Below, piece by piece: positions 1-9,694 of a stretch of DNA of 34,939 nt. Source of the stretch: Pseudonocardiales bacterium. Its GTDB lineage: Bacteria; Actinomycetota; Actinomycetes; Mycobacteriales; Pseudonocardiaceae. Where the stretch lies: positions 1 to 34,939 of the forward strand of contig QHBY01000123.1 of the NCBI GenBank assembly GCA_003244245.1, given 5' to 3'. The notes below the pieces were generated by a model. The model did no database searches. It was given only the letters and a program-made list of their open reading frames with translations, and was not told where the DNA came from. Position 1 is the stretch's first letter, and every line of letters starts with the position of its first letter. The translations under genes were made by a program, and so were the position numbers.

Positions 1-638
1 CAGCACTTGGTGATGTTGCACAATCCCAGGCCGTGCTCGTCCTGCGCGGCCCGTTTGCGGTCCACGCCTTCCTCGTCGGCGGCGTCCAGCGGGTGCATGT
101 CCAGTTCGGCGATGCGCATGAGGAAACGCGGCCCGGAAAAGTTCTCCTTGTTCTCCTCGTGATCACGGATCACGTGACAGGTGTTCTGGCACAGGAAACA
201 CTCGATGCACTTGCGGAACTCCTGCGAGCGCTCCACATCCACTTGCTGCATCCGGTACTCGCCAGGCTCCACCCCCTTGGGCGGCATGAACGAACGCACC
301 TCGCGTGCCTTGCGATAGTTGTACGACACGTCCGTGACGAGGTCGCGGATGACCGGAAAAGTCCGCATCGGAGTGACCGTCACCGGGAGTTGCGGCGGCA
401 ATGTGGACATCCGCGTCATGCACAGCAGTCGTGGTCTGCCGTTGATCTCGGCGCTGCACGATCCGCACTTGCCCGCTTTGCAGTTCCACCGCACCGCGAG
501 GTCGGGGGTCTGGGTGGCCTGCAAGCGGTGGATAACATCGAGGACAACCTCTCCCTCATTGACCTCGACATCGAAGTCGACCAGGTCCCCGCCGTCGGTG
601 TCACCCCGCCACACCCGGAAGTGCCGCTGATTGCCCAT
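1..638 (-). CDS. sdhB: Succinate dehydrogenase/fumarate reductase iron-sulfur subunit (3' end outside window)
   Basis: This is the iron-sulfur subunit that passes electrons from the flavoprotein to the membrane anchor and the quinone. The visible 212 residues contain the plant-type [2Fe-2S] motif CKAGKCGSC, then the ferredoxin-like CIECFLCQNTC motif for the [4Fe-4S] cluster. The window ends in CNITKC, the start of the third cluster site, so only the C-terminal end is missing. The ATG at 638-636 sits one base after the stop of the flavoprotein gene, so the two are translationally coupled. The sdhC-sdhA-sdhB order and the large single anchor resemble the Sdh1 complex of mycobacteria (Rv0249c-Rv0247c). 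Whether the complex oxidises succinate or reduces fumarate in the cell cannot be read from sequence. Confidence 0.95.
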   Translation of the reverse strand, partial: MGNQRHFRVWRGDTDGGDLVDFDVEVNEGEVVLDVIHRLQATQTPDLAVRWNCKAGKCGSCSAEINGRPRLLCMTRMSTLPPQLPVTVTPMRTFPVIRDLVTDVSYNYRKAREVRSFMPPKGVEPGEYRMQQVDVERSQEFRKCIECFLCQNTCHVIRDHEENKENFSGPRFLMRIAELDMHPLDAADEEGVDRKRAAQDEHGLGLCNITKC

Positions 639-639
639 G

Positions 640-2541
640 TCAGTCCGTCCCTCCGGGGAGCTCGTCAGCGGTGAAGTACTTCTTCAGCTCGTCGAGCTCG
701 AACAGCTCACTCAGGTCCGCACGCATCGGGACCTGCTCCTTGCGTTCGACGCGAACGCTGCCGTTGGTGCGCTGCGTGCACGCCAACAAGAGATGTCTCC
801 ATTCAGCGTCCATCACCGGGTAATCGTCTCGGGTGTGCCCGCCCCGGCTCTCGGTGCGCTCCAGCGCGGCCCGGGCGACGCACTCGCTGACCGCGAGCAT
901 GTTCCGCAGGTCCAGCGCGAGGTGCCAGCCGGGATTGAACTGGCGGTGGCCCTCCACCACGAGGTGCTCAGCTCGCTGACGCAGCTCGTCGAGTTTTTTC
1001 AGCGCGAGTTGTATCTCGTCTGCTTTACGGATGATGCCGACCAAGTCGTTCATGACCTGCTGGAGGTCCTGGTGCAGCAGGTAGGGGTTCTCGGCGTCCG
1101 CGCTGCGCTCTGCCCGGAAGGGGCTGATCGCCCGCTGCGCCGCAACGTCGAGGTCGGCCTCGCGGACCGACGGCCGGCGCGCACCGAGGGAGTCCACATA
1201 GGTCGCCGCTCCGAGACCGGCCCGGCGACCGAACACGAGGAGGTCGGATAACGAGTTACCGCCCAGCCTGTTGGAGCCGTGCATCCCGCCGGCGACCTCA
1301 CCGGCGGCAAACAGTCCGCGCACCGACGCTGCCGCGGTGTCCGAATCGACCTGCACGCCGCCCATCACGTAATGGCAGGTGGGGCCGACCTCCATGGGCT
1401 CGGCGGTGATGTCGACGTCGGCCAGTTCTTTGAACTGGTGATACATCGAGGGCAGCCGCTTCGTGATGACCTCAGCGGGCAGCCGGGTGGAGACGTCGAG
1501 CAGCACCCCACCATGCGGCGACCCACGGCCGGCTTTGACCTCGGAATTGATCGCGCGCGCAACCTCGTCACGAGGCAGCAACTCCGGTGGCCTGCGGTTG
1601 TGCTCCGGATCGTCGTACCAGCGGTCTGCCTCCTGCTCCGAGGTCGCGTACTGATCCTTGAAGACCTCGGGGATGTAGTCGAACATGAACCGCTTGTTCT
1701 CGGAGTTGCGCAGCACCCCCCCATCGCCGCGGACAGATTCGGTGACCAGGATCCCCTTCACGCTGGGCGGCCAGACCATCCCGGTGGGATGGAACTGGAC
1801 GAACTCCATGTTGATCAACGCAGCGCCGCATCGCAGTGCCAGCGCGTGTCCATCCCCGGTGTACTCCCAGGAGTTGCTGGTGACCTTGAAAGCTTTGCCG
1901 ATGCCGCCCGTGGCCAGTACCACCGCAGGCGCGTCAAACCGGACGAAGCGGCCGGTCTCGCGCCAGTAGCCGAATGCCCCGGCCGCCGCGCCGGTGTCGG
2001 CGTCGGTGAGCAGGTCCGTGATCGTGCACTCGGCGAAAACCTTGAGCATGGCCTCATAGTCACCGTGTTGAGCGAAATCGTCCTGCTGCAGCGAGACGAT
2101 CTTCTGCTGCAGGGTGCGAATCAGCTCCAGACCCGTGCGGTCACCGACATGCGCCAGCCGCGGGTACTCATGCCCACCAAAGTTGCGTTGGCTGATCTTG
2201 CCGTCCTTGGTGCGGTCGAACAGTGCACCGTAGGTCTCCAGTTCCCATACCCGCTGCGGCGCTTCCTTCGCGTGCAGCTCGGCCATCCGCCAGTTGTTGA
2301 GGAACTTGCCCCCCCGCATGGTGTCGCGAAAATGGACCTGCCAACTGTCCCGTGAGTTCGCGTTGCCCATCGACGCCGCGATGCCTCCCTCGGCCATCAC
2401 GGTGTGGGCCTTGCCGAACAAGGATTTGCAAACAACCGCGGTGCGCTTGCCCAGCTCGCGGGCCTCGATCGCGGCGCGCAGCCCGGCGCCGCCCGCGCCG
2501 ATCACCACGACGTCATAGTCGTGCCGCTCGATCTCGGTCAT
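640..2541 (-). CDS. sdhA: Succinate dehydrogenase/fumarate reductase flavoprotein subunit
   Basis: This catalytic subunit, 633 residues, interconverts succinate and fumarate with FAD. The N-terminus carries the Rossmann dinucleotide site VVVIGAGGAGLRAAIEA (about residues 10-26). The segment KAHTVMAEGGIAAS holds the histidine expected to bind FAD covalently. HPTGM and HGSNRLGGNSLSD are the conserved substrate/FAD-domain signatures. It lies between the anchor gene (35 bases upstream) and sdhB (1 base downstream) and is part of one operon. The length matches actinobacterial Sdh1 flavoproteins. The start at 2541 gives the dinucleotide site its usual distance from the N-terminus, although the ribosome site is weak. 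Confidence 0.96.
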   Translation of the reverse strand: MTEIERHDYDVVVIGAGGAGLRAAIEARELGKRTAVVCKSLFGKAHTVMAEGGIAASMGNANSRDSWQVHFRDTMRGGKFLNNWRMAELHAKEAPQRVWELETYGALFDRTKDGKISQRNFGGHEYPRLAHVGDRTGLELIRTLQQKIVSLQQDDFAQHGDYEAMLKVFAECTITDLLTDADTGAAAGAFGYWRETGRFVRFDAPAVVLATGGIGKAFKVTSNSWEYTGDGHALALRCGAALINMEFVQFHPTGMVWPPSVKGILVTESVRGDGGVLRNSENKRFMFDYIPEVFKDQYATSEQEADRWYDDPEHNRRPPELLPRDEVARAINSEVKAGRGSPHGGVLLDVSTRLPAEVITKRLPSMYHQFKELADVDITAEPMEVGPTCHYVMGGVQVDSDTAAASVRGLFAAGEVAGGMHGSNRLGGNSLSDLLVFGRRAGLGAATYVDSLGARRPSVREADLDVAAQRAISPFRAERSADAENPYLLHQDLQQVMNDLVGIIRKADEIQLALKKLDELRQRAEHLVVEGHRQFNPGWHLALDLRNMLAVSECVARAALERTESRGGHTRDDYPVMDAEWRHLLLACTQRTNGSVRVERKEQVPMRADLSELFELDELKKYFTADELPGGTD

Positions 2542-2576
2542 AGGTACCGGTTCTCTCGTTTAGTTGACAGGCACAG

Positions 2577-3413
2577 TCAGTTGAACAGGCGCAGGTCGGC
2601 TATCCAGCCCGCGGAGACAGCCATGATGTAGAAGTCCGTGAGCATCACCGTGATCAGCGACGTCCAGGCGAACTGCATGTGGCGTCCGTTGAGCTTCGAC
2701 AGCTTCGTCCAGAGCCAGTAGCGCAAAGGATGCTGGGAGAAGTGCTTGAGCCTGCCTCCGAAGATGTGCCGGCATGCGTGGCACGACAGCGAGTACAGCC
2801 ACAGCATGGTGACGTTGACCAGCAGGATCAGCGAACCCAGACCCACGCCGAAACCGCCGGCGGCGGGGAAGAACGCCACAGCCGCGTCATAGGTGTTGAT
2901 CAGTAGCAACAGGCTGGCGAGGTAGAAGAAGTACCGATGCAGGTTCTGTAGAACCAGCGGGAAGCGGGTTTCCCCGGTGTACTTCTTCGCCGGCTCGGCG
3001 ACTGCGCACCCCGGCGGCGACTGAAGAAACGCCCGGTAGCCGGCCTTGCGGTAGTAGTAACAGCTGGCTCGGAATCCAGCGAGGATCGGGAAAATCAAGA
3101 TCGGCAGTGGTAACGCCAGCGGGAACGCCGGCAGGAAGGTTCCTAGATGCGACGAGCCCGGTGCACACGAAGCGCTCAGGCATGGCGAGTACAACGGGGT
3201 GAGGTAATGGTATTGCCCAACCCAGTAGTCAGCGCGCATAAACAGCCGAAACGTCGTGTAGATGATGAAGACCCCCAACACAATGGCCGTCACCACGGGC
3301 GACACCCACCATCGGTCGGTGCGCAACGTCCGTGCGGAGATCGCTACCCGAACGGAGTGTGCCTGACCAGGTTGGGCAAACCCCGAGGGCGGGGGCGATG
3401 AGGTGGTAGTCAT
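2577..3413 (-). CDS. sdhC: Succinate dehydrogenase membrane anchor subunit (Sdh1 type)
   Basis: This 278-residue membrane protein is the first gene of the sdh operon. After a Ser/Pro-rich cytoplasmic start it has about five hydrophobic segments, roughly at residues 37-57, 95-115, 160-180, 187-210 and 250-270. Several conserved histidines (LHRY, SCHACRH, GRHMQF) could ligate haem. It corresponds to the single fused anchor of the actinobacterial Sdh1 complex (Rv0249c-like) rather than the separate SdhC/SdhD pair. It should attach SdhAB to the inner face of the membrane and pass electrons to menaquinone. There is no clear Shine-Dalgarno sequence before the ATG at 3413. The promoter must lie in the 175-base gap shared with the divergent LysR gene. 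Confidence 0.85.
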   Translation of the reverse strand: MTTTSSPPPSGFAQPGQAHSVRVAISARTLRTDRWWVSPVVTAIVLGVFIIYTTFRLFMRADYWVGQYHYLTPLYSPCLSASCAPGSSHLGTFLPAFPLALPLPILIFPILAGFRASCYYYRKAGYRAFLQSPPGCAVAEPAKKYTGETRFPLVLQNLHRYFFYLASLLLLINTYDAAVAFFPAAGGFGVGLGSLILLVNVTMLWLYSLSCHACRHIFGGRLKHFSQHPLRYWLWTKLSKLNGRHMQFAWTSLITVMLTDFYIMAVSAGWIADLRLFN

Positions 3414-3461
3414 GACGTCGATTCAGGTCGGGGGCTCAGGCCAGCATGGTCAGTTCAGCCT

Positions 3462-3475
3462 GCGGCGGCCGCCGC
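3462..3475. repeat. 14-bp GC palindrome in the sdh/lysR intergenic region
   Basis: GCGGCGGCCGCCGC is a perfect 14-base inverted repeat without a loop. It lies 49 bases upstream of the sdh anchor start and 113 bases upstream of the LysR gene. It could form a hairpin in the sdh leader or be a protein-binding site. In such GC-rich DNA a chance palindrome of this composition is also possible. Confidence 0.35.
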
Positions 3476-3575
3476 CCGTCGAAGGAGGTCGCCCCTGACC
3501 AGCAGCCCACGCAGCGATAACTCACAGTAAGCCGGGTCGCTGGCGCACGTCCAAGATATGGTGGCGCTGGTCTCG

Positions 3576-3590
3576 ATAGCACTAGGCTAT
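3576..3590. promoter_or_regulatory. LysR-type T-N11-A operator overlapping the lysR start
   Basis: ATAGCACTAGGCTAT is an inverted repeat with 5-base arms (ATAGC/GCTAT) around a 5-base centre. It has the T-N11-A pattern typical of LysR-family sites. It ends inside the ATG of the LysR gene, a position suited to negative autoregulation. That it also controls the divergent sdh operon is inference. Confidence 0.45.
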
Positions 3591-4626
3591 GGCTGTGCAG
3601 CTCCAGCAACTGGTGTACTTCCTGGCCGTCGCTCGTACCCGCCACTTCACTCGGGCCGCCGAGCTCACGCACGTCGCCCAGCCGTCGCTGAGCAAACAGA
3701 TTCACTGCTTGGAGCGCGAACTGGGCAGCGAGCTGTTCCATCGGGCCCGGGGCAACGTGACTCTCACGCCAGCCGGAGAGGTACTCGTCCCCTTCGCCAA
3801 GCGGATCCTGGCCGACGTCGAGACCGCCCGGTTGCAGGTACATGAACTCGCCGAGCTTCGCCAGGGGCGACTGCGGCTGGGCGCCACCCCAAGCCTGTGC
3901 ACCGGGCCGCTGGCCCACGCACTCGCCTGCTTCCGCCTCCGCTACCCCGGCATCCAACTCGTCATCGACGAAAGCGGATCCCGAGACCTGGTACGACAAC
4001 TCGCCGAAGGAGCTATCGACCTGGCGATGCTCACCTCGCCGGTCCAGCGGGGGGATCCCGCCCTGGATACCGTCCCGATCCTTCGCGAGCAACTCACCGT
4101 CGCCGTGCCGCGCAGCATGGACCTCGGCTTCGACTCGTTTCGGATCGAGGACCTCCGGGATCGCCCGCTGGTGATGTTCCGGGAGGGCTACGACCTCAGG
4201 TCGATGACTCTCACGGCCTGTCAGCGAGCTGGTTTTCAGCCACGGTTCGCCATCGAGGGAGGCGAGATGGACGCGGTCCTCAGCTTCGTCGAGGCCGGGC
4301 TCGGGGTGGCTGTAGTTCCCAGCATGGTTCTCCCGAGCCGCCCCAAGCTTCGTAGTGTGCCGTTCGTCCCCCCCACTCCAATCCGGACGATCGCGCTTGC
4401 TCACCGCACCGACGTCCGCCCCACCCGAGCCGCCGAGGAGTTCCGCTCCACGCTGTTACAACTGCTCAGCGACGCGCATGTGCAAGGCGACCTTCCCGCC
4501 GGCGTCGAGTTCATCGCGCCCGGCGTGCCATTCGGTGGTCAGTCCGGACAAGGTTCGACGTCTGTGGGCCCGCCATCTGGGCCGAGTTCGTCGCGCACCA
4601 CTCGCCAAGCGAGCCCCTCGGGATAG
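3589..4626 (+). CDS. LysR-family transcriptional regulator
   Basis: The N-terminal winged helix-turn-helix spans about residues 1-65, with the classic run FTRAAELTHVAQPSLSKQI followed by LERELGSELF. A periplasmic-binding-protein-like effector domain follows to about residue 295. It is divergent from the sdh operon with a shared 175-base gap, so control of succinate/fumarate metabolism is a reasonable inference; the effector is unknown. At 345 residues it is about 45 longer than usual. The extra tail is rich in Gly, Ser and Pro, and its coding sequence overlaps the 3' end of recX for 88 bases on the other strand, so the natural stop was probably lost. There is no clear ribosome site before the ATG, so a leaderless message is possible. 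Confidence 0.9.
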   Translation: MAVQLQQLVYFLAVARTRHFTRAAELTHVAQPSLSKQIHCLERELGSELFHRARGNVTLTPAGEVLVPFAKRILADVETARLQVHELAELRQGRLRLGATPSLCTGPLAHALACFRLRYPGIQLVIDESGSRDLVRQLAEGAIDLAMLTSPVQRGDPALDTVPILREQLTVAVPRSMDLGFDSFRIEDLRDRPLVMFREGYDLRSMTLTACQRAGFQPRFAIEGGEMDAVLSFVEAGLGVAVVPSMVLPSRPKLRSVPFVPPTPIRTIALAHRTDVRPTRAAEEFRSTLLQLLSDAHVQGDLPAGVEFIAPGVPFGGQSGQGSTSVGPPSGPSSSRTTRQASPSG

Positions 4627-5134
4627 CCCTTGCGGGCCAGCATCGCACCCAGTTTGCGGGCTAGGGCGCTCGCGTCGCGCACGGTGCTGGTGCGTAGCTT
4701 GCGCTGGACCAGTTCCCGGGCCCGTTGCTCCTCATCCTCGGATCGCACCGCCGCCACCGCGTGATCCGCGATCTCACTCGGCACTCCTCTGCGTCGGAGC
4801 TCGGTGCGCAGCGCTCTCCTACCCAGGCCTCGTTGGCGGTGCGCGGAGTGGACCGCCAACTCGGCGAAGGCGGCATCGTCGATCAGTCCCACGTCGCGCA
4901 GACGGTCGAGCACCGGCTCGCCGACCTCCTCGGGAACCCCCCGCCTGCGCAGTGCCTCGGCTAGCTCAGCCCGGCTGCGCGGCCGCGCTGTGAGCAGCCG
5001 CAGGCAGATGCCCTGCGCCTGTGCCGCCGGACCCATCTCCCAGGTATCCGTGGAGTCCTCCCTCACGGGCTCGCTGAGTTCGGCCCGGCGCCCGGTCATC
5101 ACAGCTCCTGACGCCCCGGTGCCGGCCGGGGACA

Positions 5135-5135
<1 letters not shown>
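4539..5135 (-). CDS. recX: Regulatory protein RecX
   Basis: RecX binds the RecA filament and limits its recombinase and co-protease activity. The 198-residue product has the helical repeat pattern of the family: CLRLLTARPRSRAELAEALR, then GLIDDAAFAELAV and RGLGRRALRTELRRRGV, with a last repeat near KLGAMLARKGYPEGLAWRVV. The first 35 or so residues are an unconserved lead, and a later start (for example Met13) cannot be excluded. Its ATG overlaps the recA stop in a TGATG junction, so RecX is made by translational coupling to RecA, as in mycobacteria. The 3' end overlaps the LysR gene convergently by 88 bases. Confidence 0.92.
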
Positions 5136-7486
<2,351 letters not shown>

Positions 7487-7575
7487 CTGACGGTCCACCT
7501 CGCTGATCGGTTCTTCTGGGTCGGCGCCGACGCTAAGCGGTAGGTCTGACACTTTGCGGCGACACACGCCGGATC

Positions 7576-7602
7576 TGTGGACAGGGCTCCGGCTGTGGAC
7601 AA
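7576..7602 (-). promoter_or_regulatory. Two DnaA-box-like 9-mers upstream of recA
   Basis: On the minus strand the region reads TTGTCCACA (7602-7594), the actinobacterial DnaA-box consensus. Eighteen bases further downstream comes CTGTCCACA (7584-7576), with one mismatch. Both have the same orientation and lie between the SOS box and the recA start. They could let DnaA affect recA transcription; this is inference from sequence match only. Confidence 0.45.
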
Positions 7603-7611
7603 CACCCTAGG

Positions 7612-7625
7612 CGAACACCTGTTCG
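7612..7625. promoter_or_regulatory. SOS box (LexA operator) of recA
   Basis: CGAACACCTGTTCG matches the Gram-positive/actinobacterial LexA operator CGAAC-N4-GTTCG exactly. It lies 126 bases upstream of the chosen recA ATG and about 260 bases upstream of the divergently read small genes. DNA damage should therefore induce recA-recX. Confidence 0.9.
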
Positions 7626-7692
7626 ACGTCAGGAGCGACACGCCGGTGTGCGATCCTGACGCGCCCACCGGCGCTGGGGAGTAGACGACCGG

Positions 7693-7887
7693 TCAGCGTC
7701 GCTCTTCGGGGACGTCGAATACGGCGCACACCACAACCCATACCCGCTTGGTGTCAATCCCCGCCTCCAGCGCTGTGTTCACCGTCCGACCACCGAGCGC
7801 GGCGAACACATGATCATGAGCTAGTGCAGCTGCCCGGGCCGGGCCGAATTCCTCGTCCATCCGCTGCCGGAGGTGGGTTATCCGCAT
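7693..7887 (-). CDS. DUF3046 family protein
   Basis: A 64-residue protein of the DUF3046 family with no known activity. It begins MRITHLRQRMDEEFGPA, and the remainder (LAHDHVFAALGGRTVNTALEAGIDTKRVWVVVCAVFDVP) carries the family pattern. The gene lies just upstream of recA-recX in the same direction, as Rv2738c does in M. tuberculosis, so the DUF3046-recA-recX order is conserved. The 200-base gap to recA holds the recA promoter and SOS box, so recA can be transcribed separately. The ribosome site is weak: an AGGG run directly abuts the ATG. Confidence 0.85.
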   Translation of the reverse strand: MRITHLRQRMDEEFGPARAAALAHDHVFAALGGRTVNTALEAGIDTKRVWVVVCAVFDVPEERR

Positions 7888-7927
7888 CCCTTCAGGTTAG
7901 GTACCCGCTTCCGGCTACCGTGATGGG

Positions 7928-8050
7928 GTGTTCGTCCAGGACGACCCGACCGGACTGTCCTCCACCGCCGGGCAGCTGGTGATCCTGTTCGGCCTGCTCT
8001 CCGCGCTGGTGGTGCTCATCCGCTGGTGGTGGCAGCAGCGTCGTCGCTGA
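7928..8050 (+). CDS. Possible 40-residue single-pass membrane peptide
   Basis: A short frame starting at GTG 7928 encodes 40 residues. A polar start (about 14 residues with Asp and Ser) is followed by the hydrophobic stretch QLVILFGLLSALVVLI and then the tail RWWWQQRRR. This is the charge pattern of a small membrane protein with its C-terminus in the cytoplasm. It is divergent from DUF3046, and its last 35 bases overlap the end of the Rieske/MBL gene on the other strand. No family was recognised and the ribosome site is poor. It could be fortuitous. Confidence 0.4.
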   Translation: MFVQDDPTGLSSTAGQLVILFGLLSALVVLIRWWWQQRRR

Positions 8051-9572
8051 TCGGCGCGGCGCGAATCTGGTGCCCGGCCGCGGTCAGGCAGCGGCCTGTG
8101 GCGAGGTCGAAGCGCCAGCCGTGCAGGGCGCAGGTGAGGATCCCGCCGGAGACGCTGCCGAACTTCGCCAGGTCGGCGCGCAGGTGCGGGCAGCGGCGTT
8201 GCACCCGCCAGCCGTCCAGGTTCACGTCCGCACCATCGTCGTTGCACTCGTCGTACCAGTTCTCGACGTAGTCGATGCGCTCCTGGGACAGGCATTTGAA
8301 GAAGATGTAGACGAACTCGTTGTACTGCCCGACCCGGCTGGCCCGAAACCGCAGGGAGAGGAACAGGCTGTTTGACCAGTCCACCTCGCGGCGGGCCACG
8401 TTGGTGGCGACTAGGTCAGCCGAGGTGGACAGCCGGTAACGGCAGTGCTCGCCGGCGAACTCGCGCACCTCGCGAGTGATGAAGTCGATAACCAAGGGGC
8501 GCTCACCGACGTCCAGGCGTACCGGACCCCCGACTCCTGTGCAGATGTTCTCGGCCCGCTTCAGCAGCGGCTCCCACCACTGTTTGAGCTGCTCGAGCAA
8601 GTCAGCAGGCACCGGCGCCCGGCTGGCCCGTTCCTGCGCCAGAGCAGGCTGTGCGCGGTTCTGGTATTCGCGCAGATAGACGGTCTTCTCGCCGAAGATG
8701 TGCTCGATCTCGGTGGCCGAATGCCGGTGGGTGAGCTCGCAGCGCGAGCCGTCCAGTTCGGCGACGCTTCCCGGCAGCAGCAGGTGCGCCGACACCGCAG
8801 GACGCGCCGAAGCCAGTTCGGCCAGGAACTCCATCTGGTCGGTGAAGATGCTGTCCCCGACGGGTCCGACCCCGTTGAGCTCGAAGAGCTCCTCGTCGAG
8901 GAAGCAGGGTGGGCCCGCGGTGGGAAAGACGTGCGCGGCGCCCACGGCGTCGATGTAGCGCAGCGCCCGGTCGGTCTGCCCGGCCCGCTTGCGGCGGGCG
9001 AACTCCTTGCGCGCGCCCGCGGGCAGGTCGTAGACCATTGGCCACCAGATCGCGCCGGAGAACTGGGTGAAGTACCCGTGCACCTCGCCGAAGTCCCGGA
9101 GCTGCTCGATGTCCAGCGGATGGGCGTCGTTCTGGTTGAGGATCACGGTGTGGCCGTCGTCCAAGGACAGCGCCGAGTCACCGATCGGCCCGTCGCTGGG
9201 CCCGGTCAGCGACGTGATCATGATGCGCAACCCGTCGCGGTGCACCGGGACACCTGACTGCGTGCGCAGAAAGGTCCGGAACCCGACAGCGGCGAGCTCA
9301 CGCTCCAGCTCGTCGGTCGGGTAGTCCGGGAGCAGCACTGTGATGTCCTTGCGCACGTGCCGGCGCAATAGCTCAGCGTCGAAGTGGTCGCGGTGCAGGT
9401 GCGAGACGTAGAGGTAGTCGGCCTGCCCGAGGACATCCCAGTCCAGGTCGCTGTTGTCCGGGAAGGGGAACCACGAACCGAAAAAAGCCGGGGTCACCCA
9501 GGGATCACAGAGCACACTGCCGGCAGCAGTCTCGATGAACAGCCCGGCGTGCCCTACTCCGGTGACCCGCAT
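8016..9572 (-). CDS. Metallo-beta-lactamase-fold / Rieske [2Fe-2S] fusion protein
   Basis: The N-terminal half (about residues 1-270) is a UlaG-like metallo-beta-lactamase fold. It has the metal motif SHLHRDHFD (His58, His60, Asp62, His63) and starts MRVTGVGHAGLFIET. A linker of roughly 180 residues leads to a C-terminal Rieske domain with CPH at 461-463 and CALH at 481-484, the Cys/His pairs that bind a [2Fe-2S] cluster. The same two domain types occur in reverse order in CMP-N-acetylneuraminate hydroxylase, so an oxygenase-like role is possible; the substrate is unknown. I chose ATG 9572 over 9611 because AGGGAG precedes it by six bases and it starts exactly at the MBL strand. The gene is divergent from the amino acid dehydrogenase. 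Confidence 0.85.
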   Translation of the reverse strand: MRVTGVGHAGLFIETAAGSVLCDPWVTPAFFGSWFPFPDNSDLDWDVLGQADYLYVSHLHRDHFDAELLRRHVRKDITVLLPDYPTDELERELAAVGFRTFLRTQSGVPVHRDGLRIMITSLTGPSDGPIGDSALSLDDGHTVILNQNDAHPLDIEQLRDFGEVHGYFTQFSGAIWWPMVYDLPAGARKEFARRKRAGQTDRALRYIDAVGAAHVFPTAGPPCFLDEELFELNGVGPVGDSIFTDQMEFLAELASARPAVSAHLLLPGSVAELDGSRCELTHRHSATEIEHIFGEKTVYLREYQNRAQPALAQERASRAPVPADLLEQLKQWWEPLLKRAENICTGVGGPVRLDVGERPLVIDFITREVREFAGEHCRYRLSTSADLVATNVARREVDWSNSLFLSLRFRASRVGQYNEFVYIFFKCLSQERIDYVENWYDECNDDGADVNLDGWRVQRRCPHLRADLAKFGSVSGGILTCALHGWRFDLATGRCLTAAGHQIRAAPISDDAAATTSG

Positions 9573-9694
9573 GCGCTCTCCCTTCGCGGCGTACCCGCCA
9601 GATGGTGCCATCCACTGTCCGCGTCTGATGTGACCGGCGCAGGCATACGCTGCGCACAGCAGCGCGCGCCACCGCGCGGGAGGGGGCCACCACC

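Noticed and set aside
1279-2355. Long open frame on the plus strand opposite sdhA
   Set aside because: It is an antisense shadow of a clear flavoprotein gene. The translation is rich in Arg, His and Gly with no family motifs.
3436-4404. 322-codon minus-strand frame opposite the LysR gene
   Set aside because: The LysR frame has an unmistakable HTH and effector domain. The antisense product shows no domain pattern and arises from GC bias.
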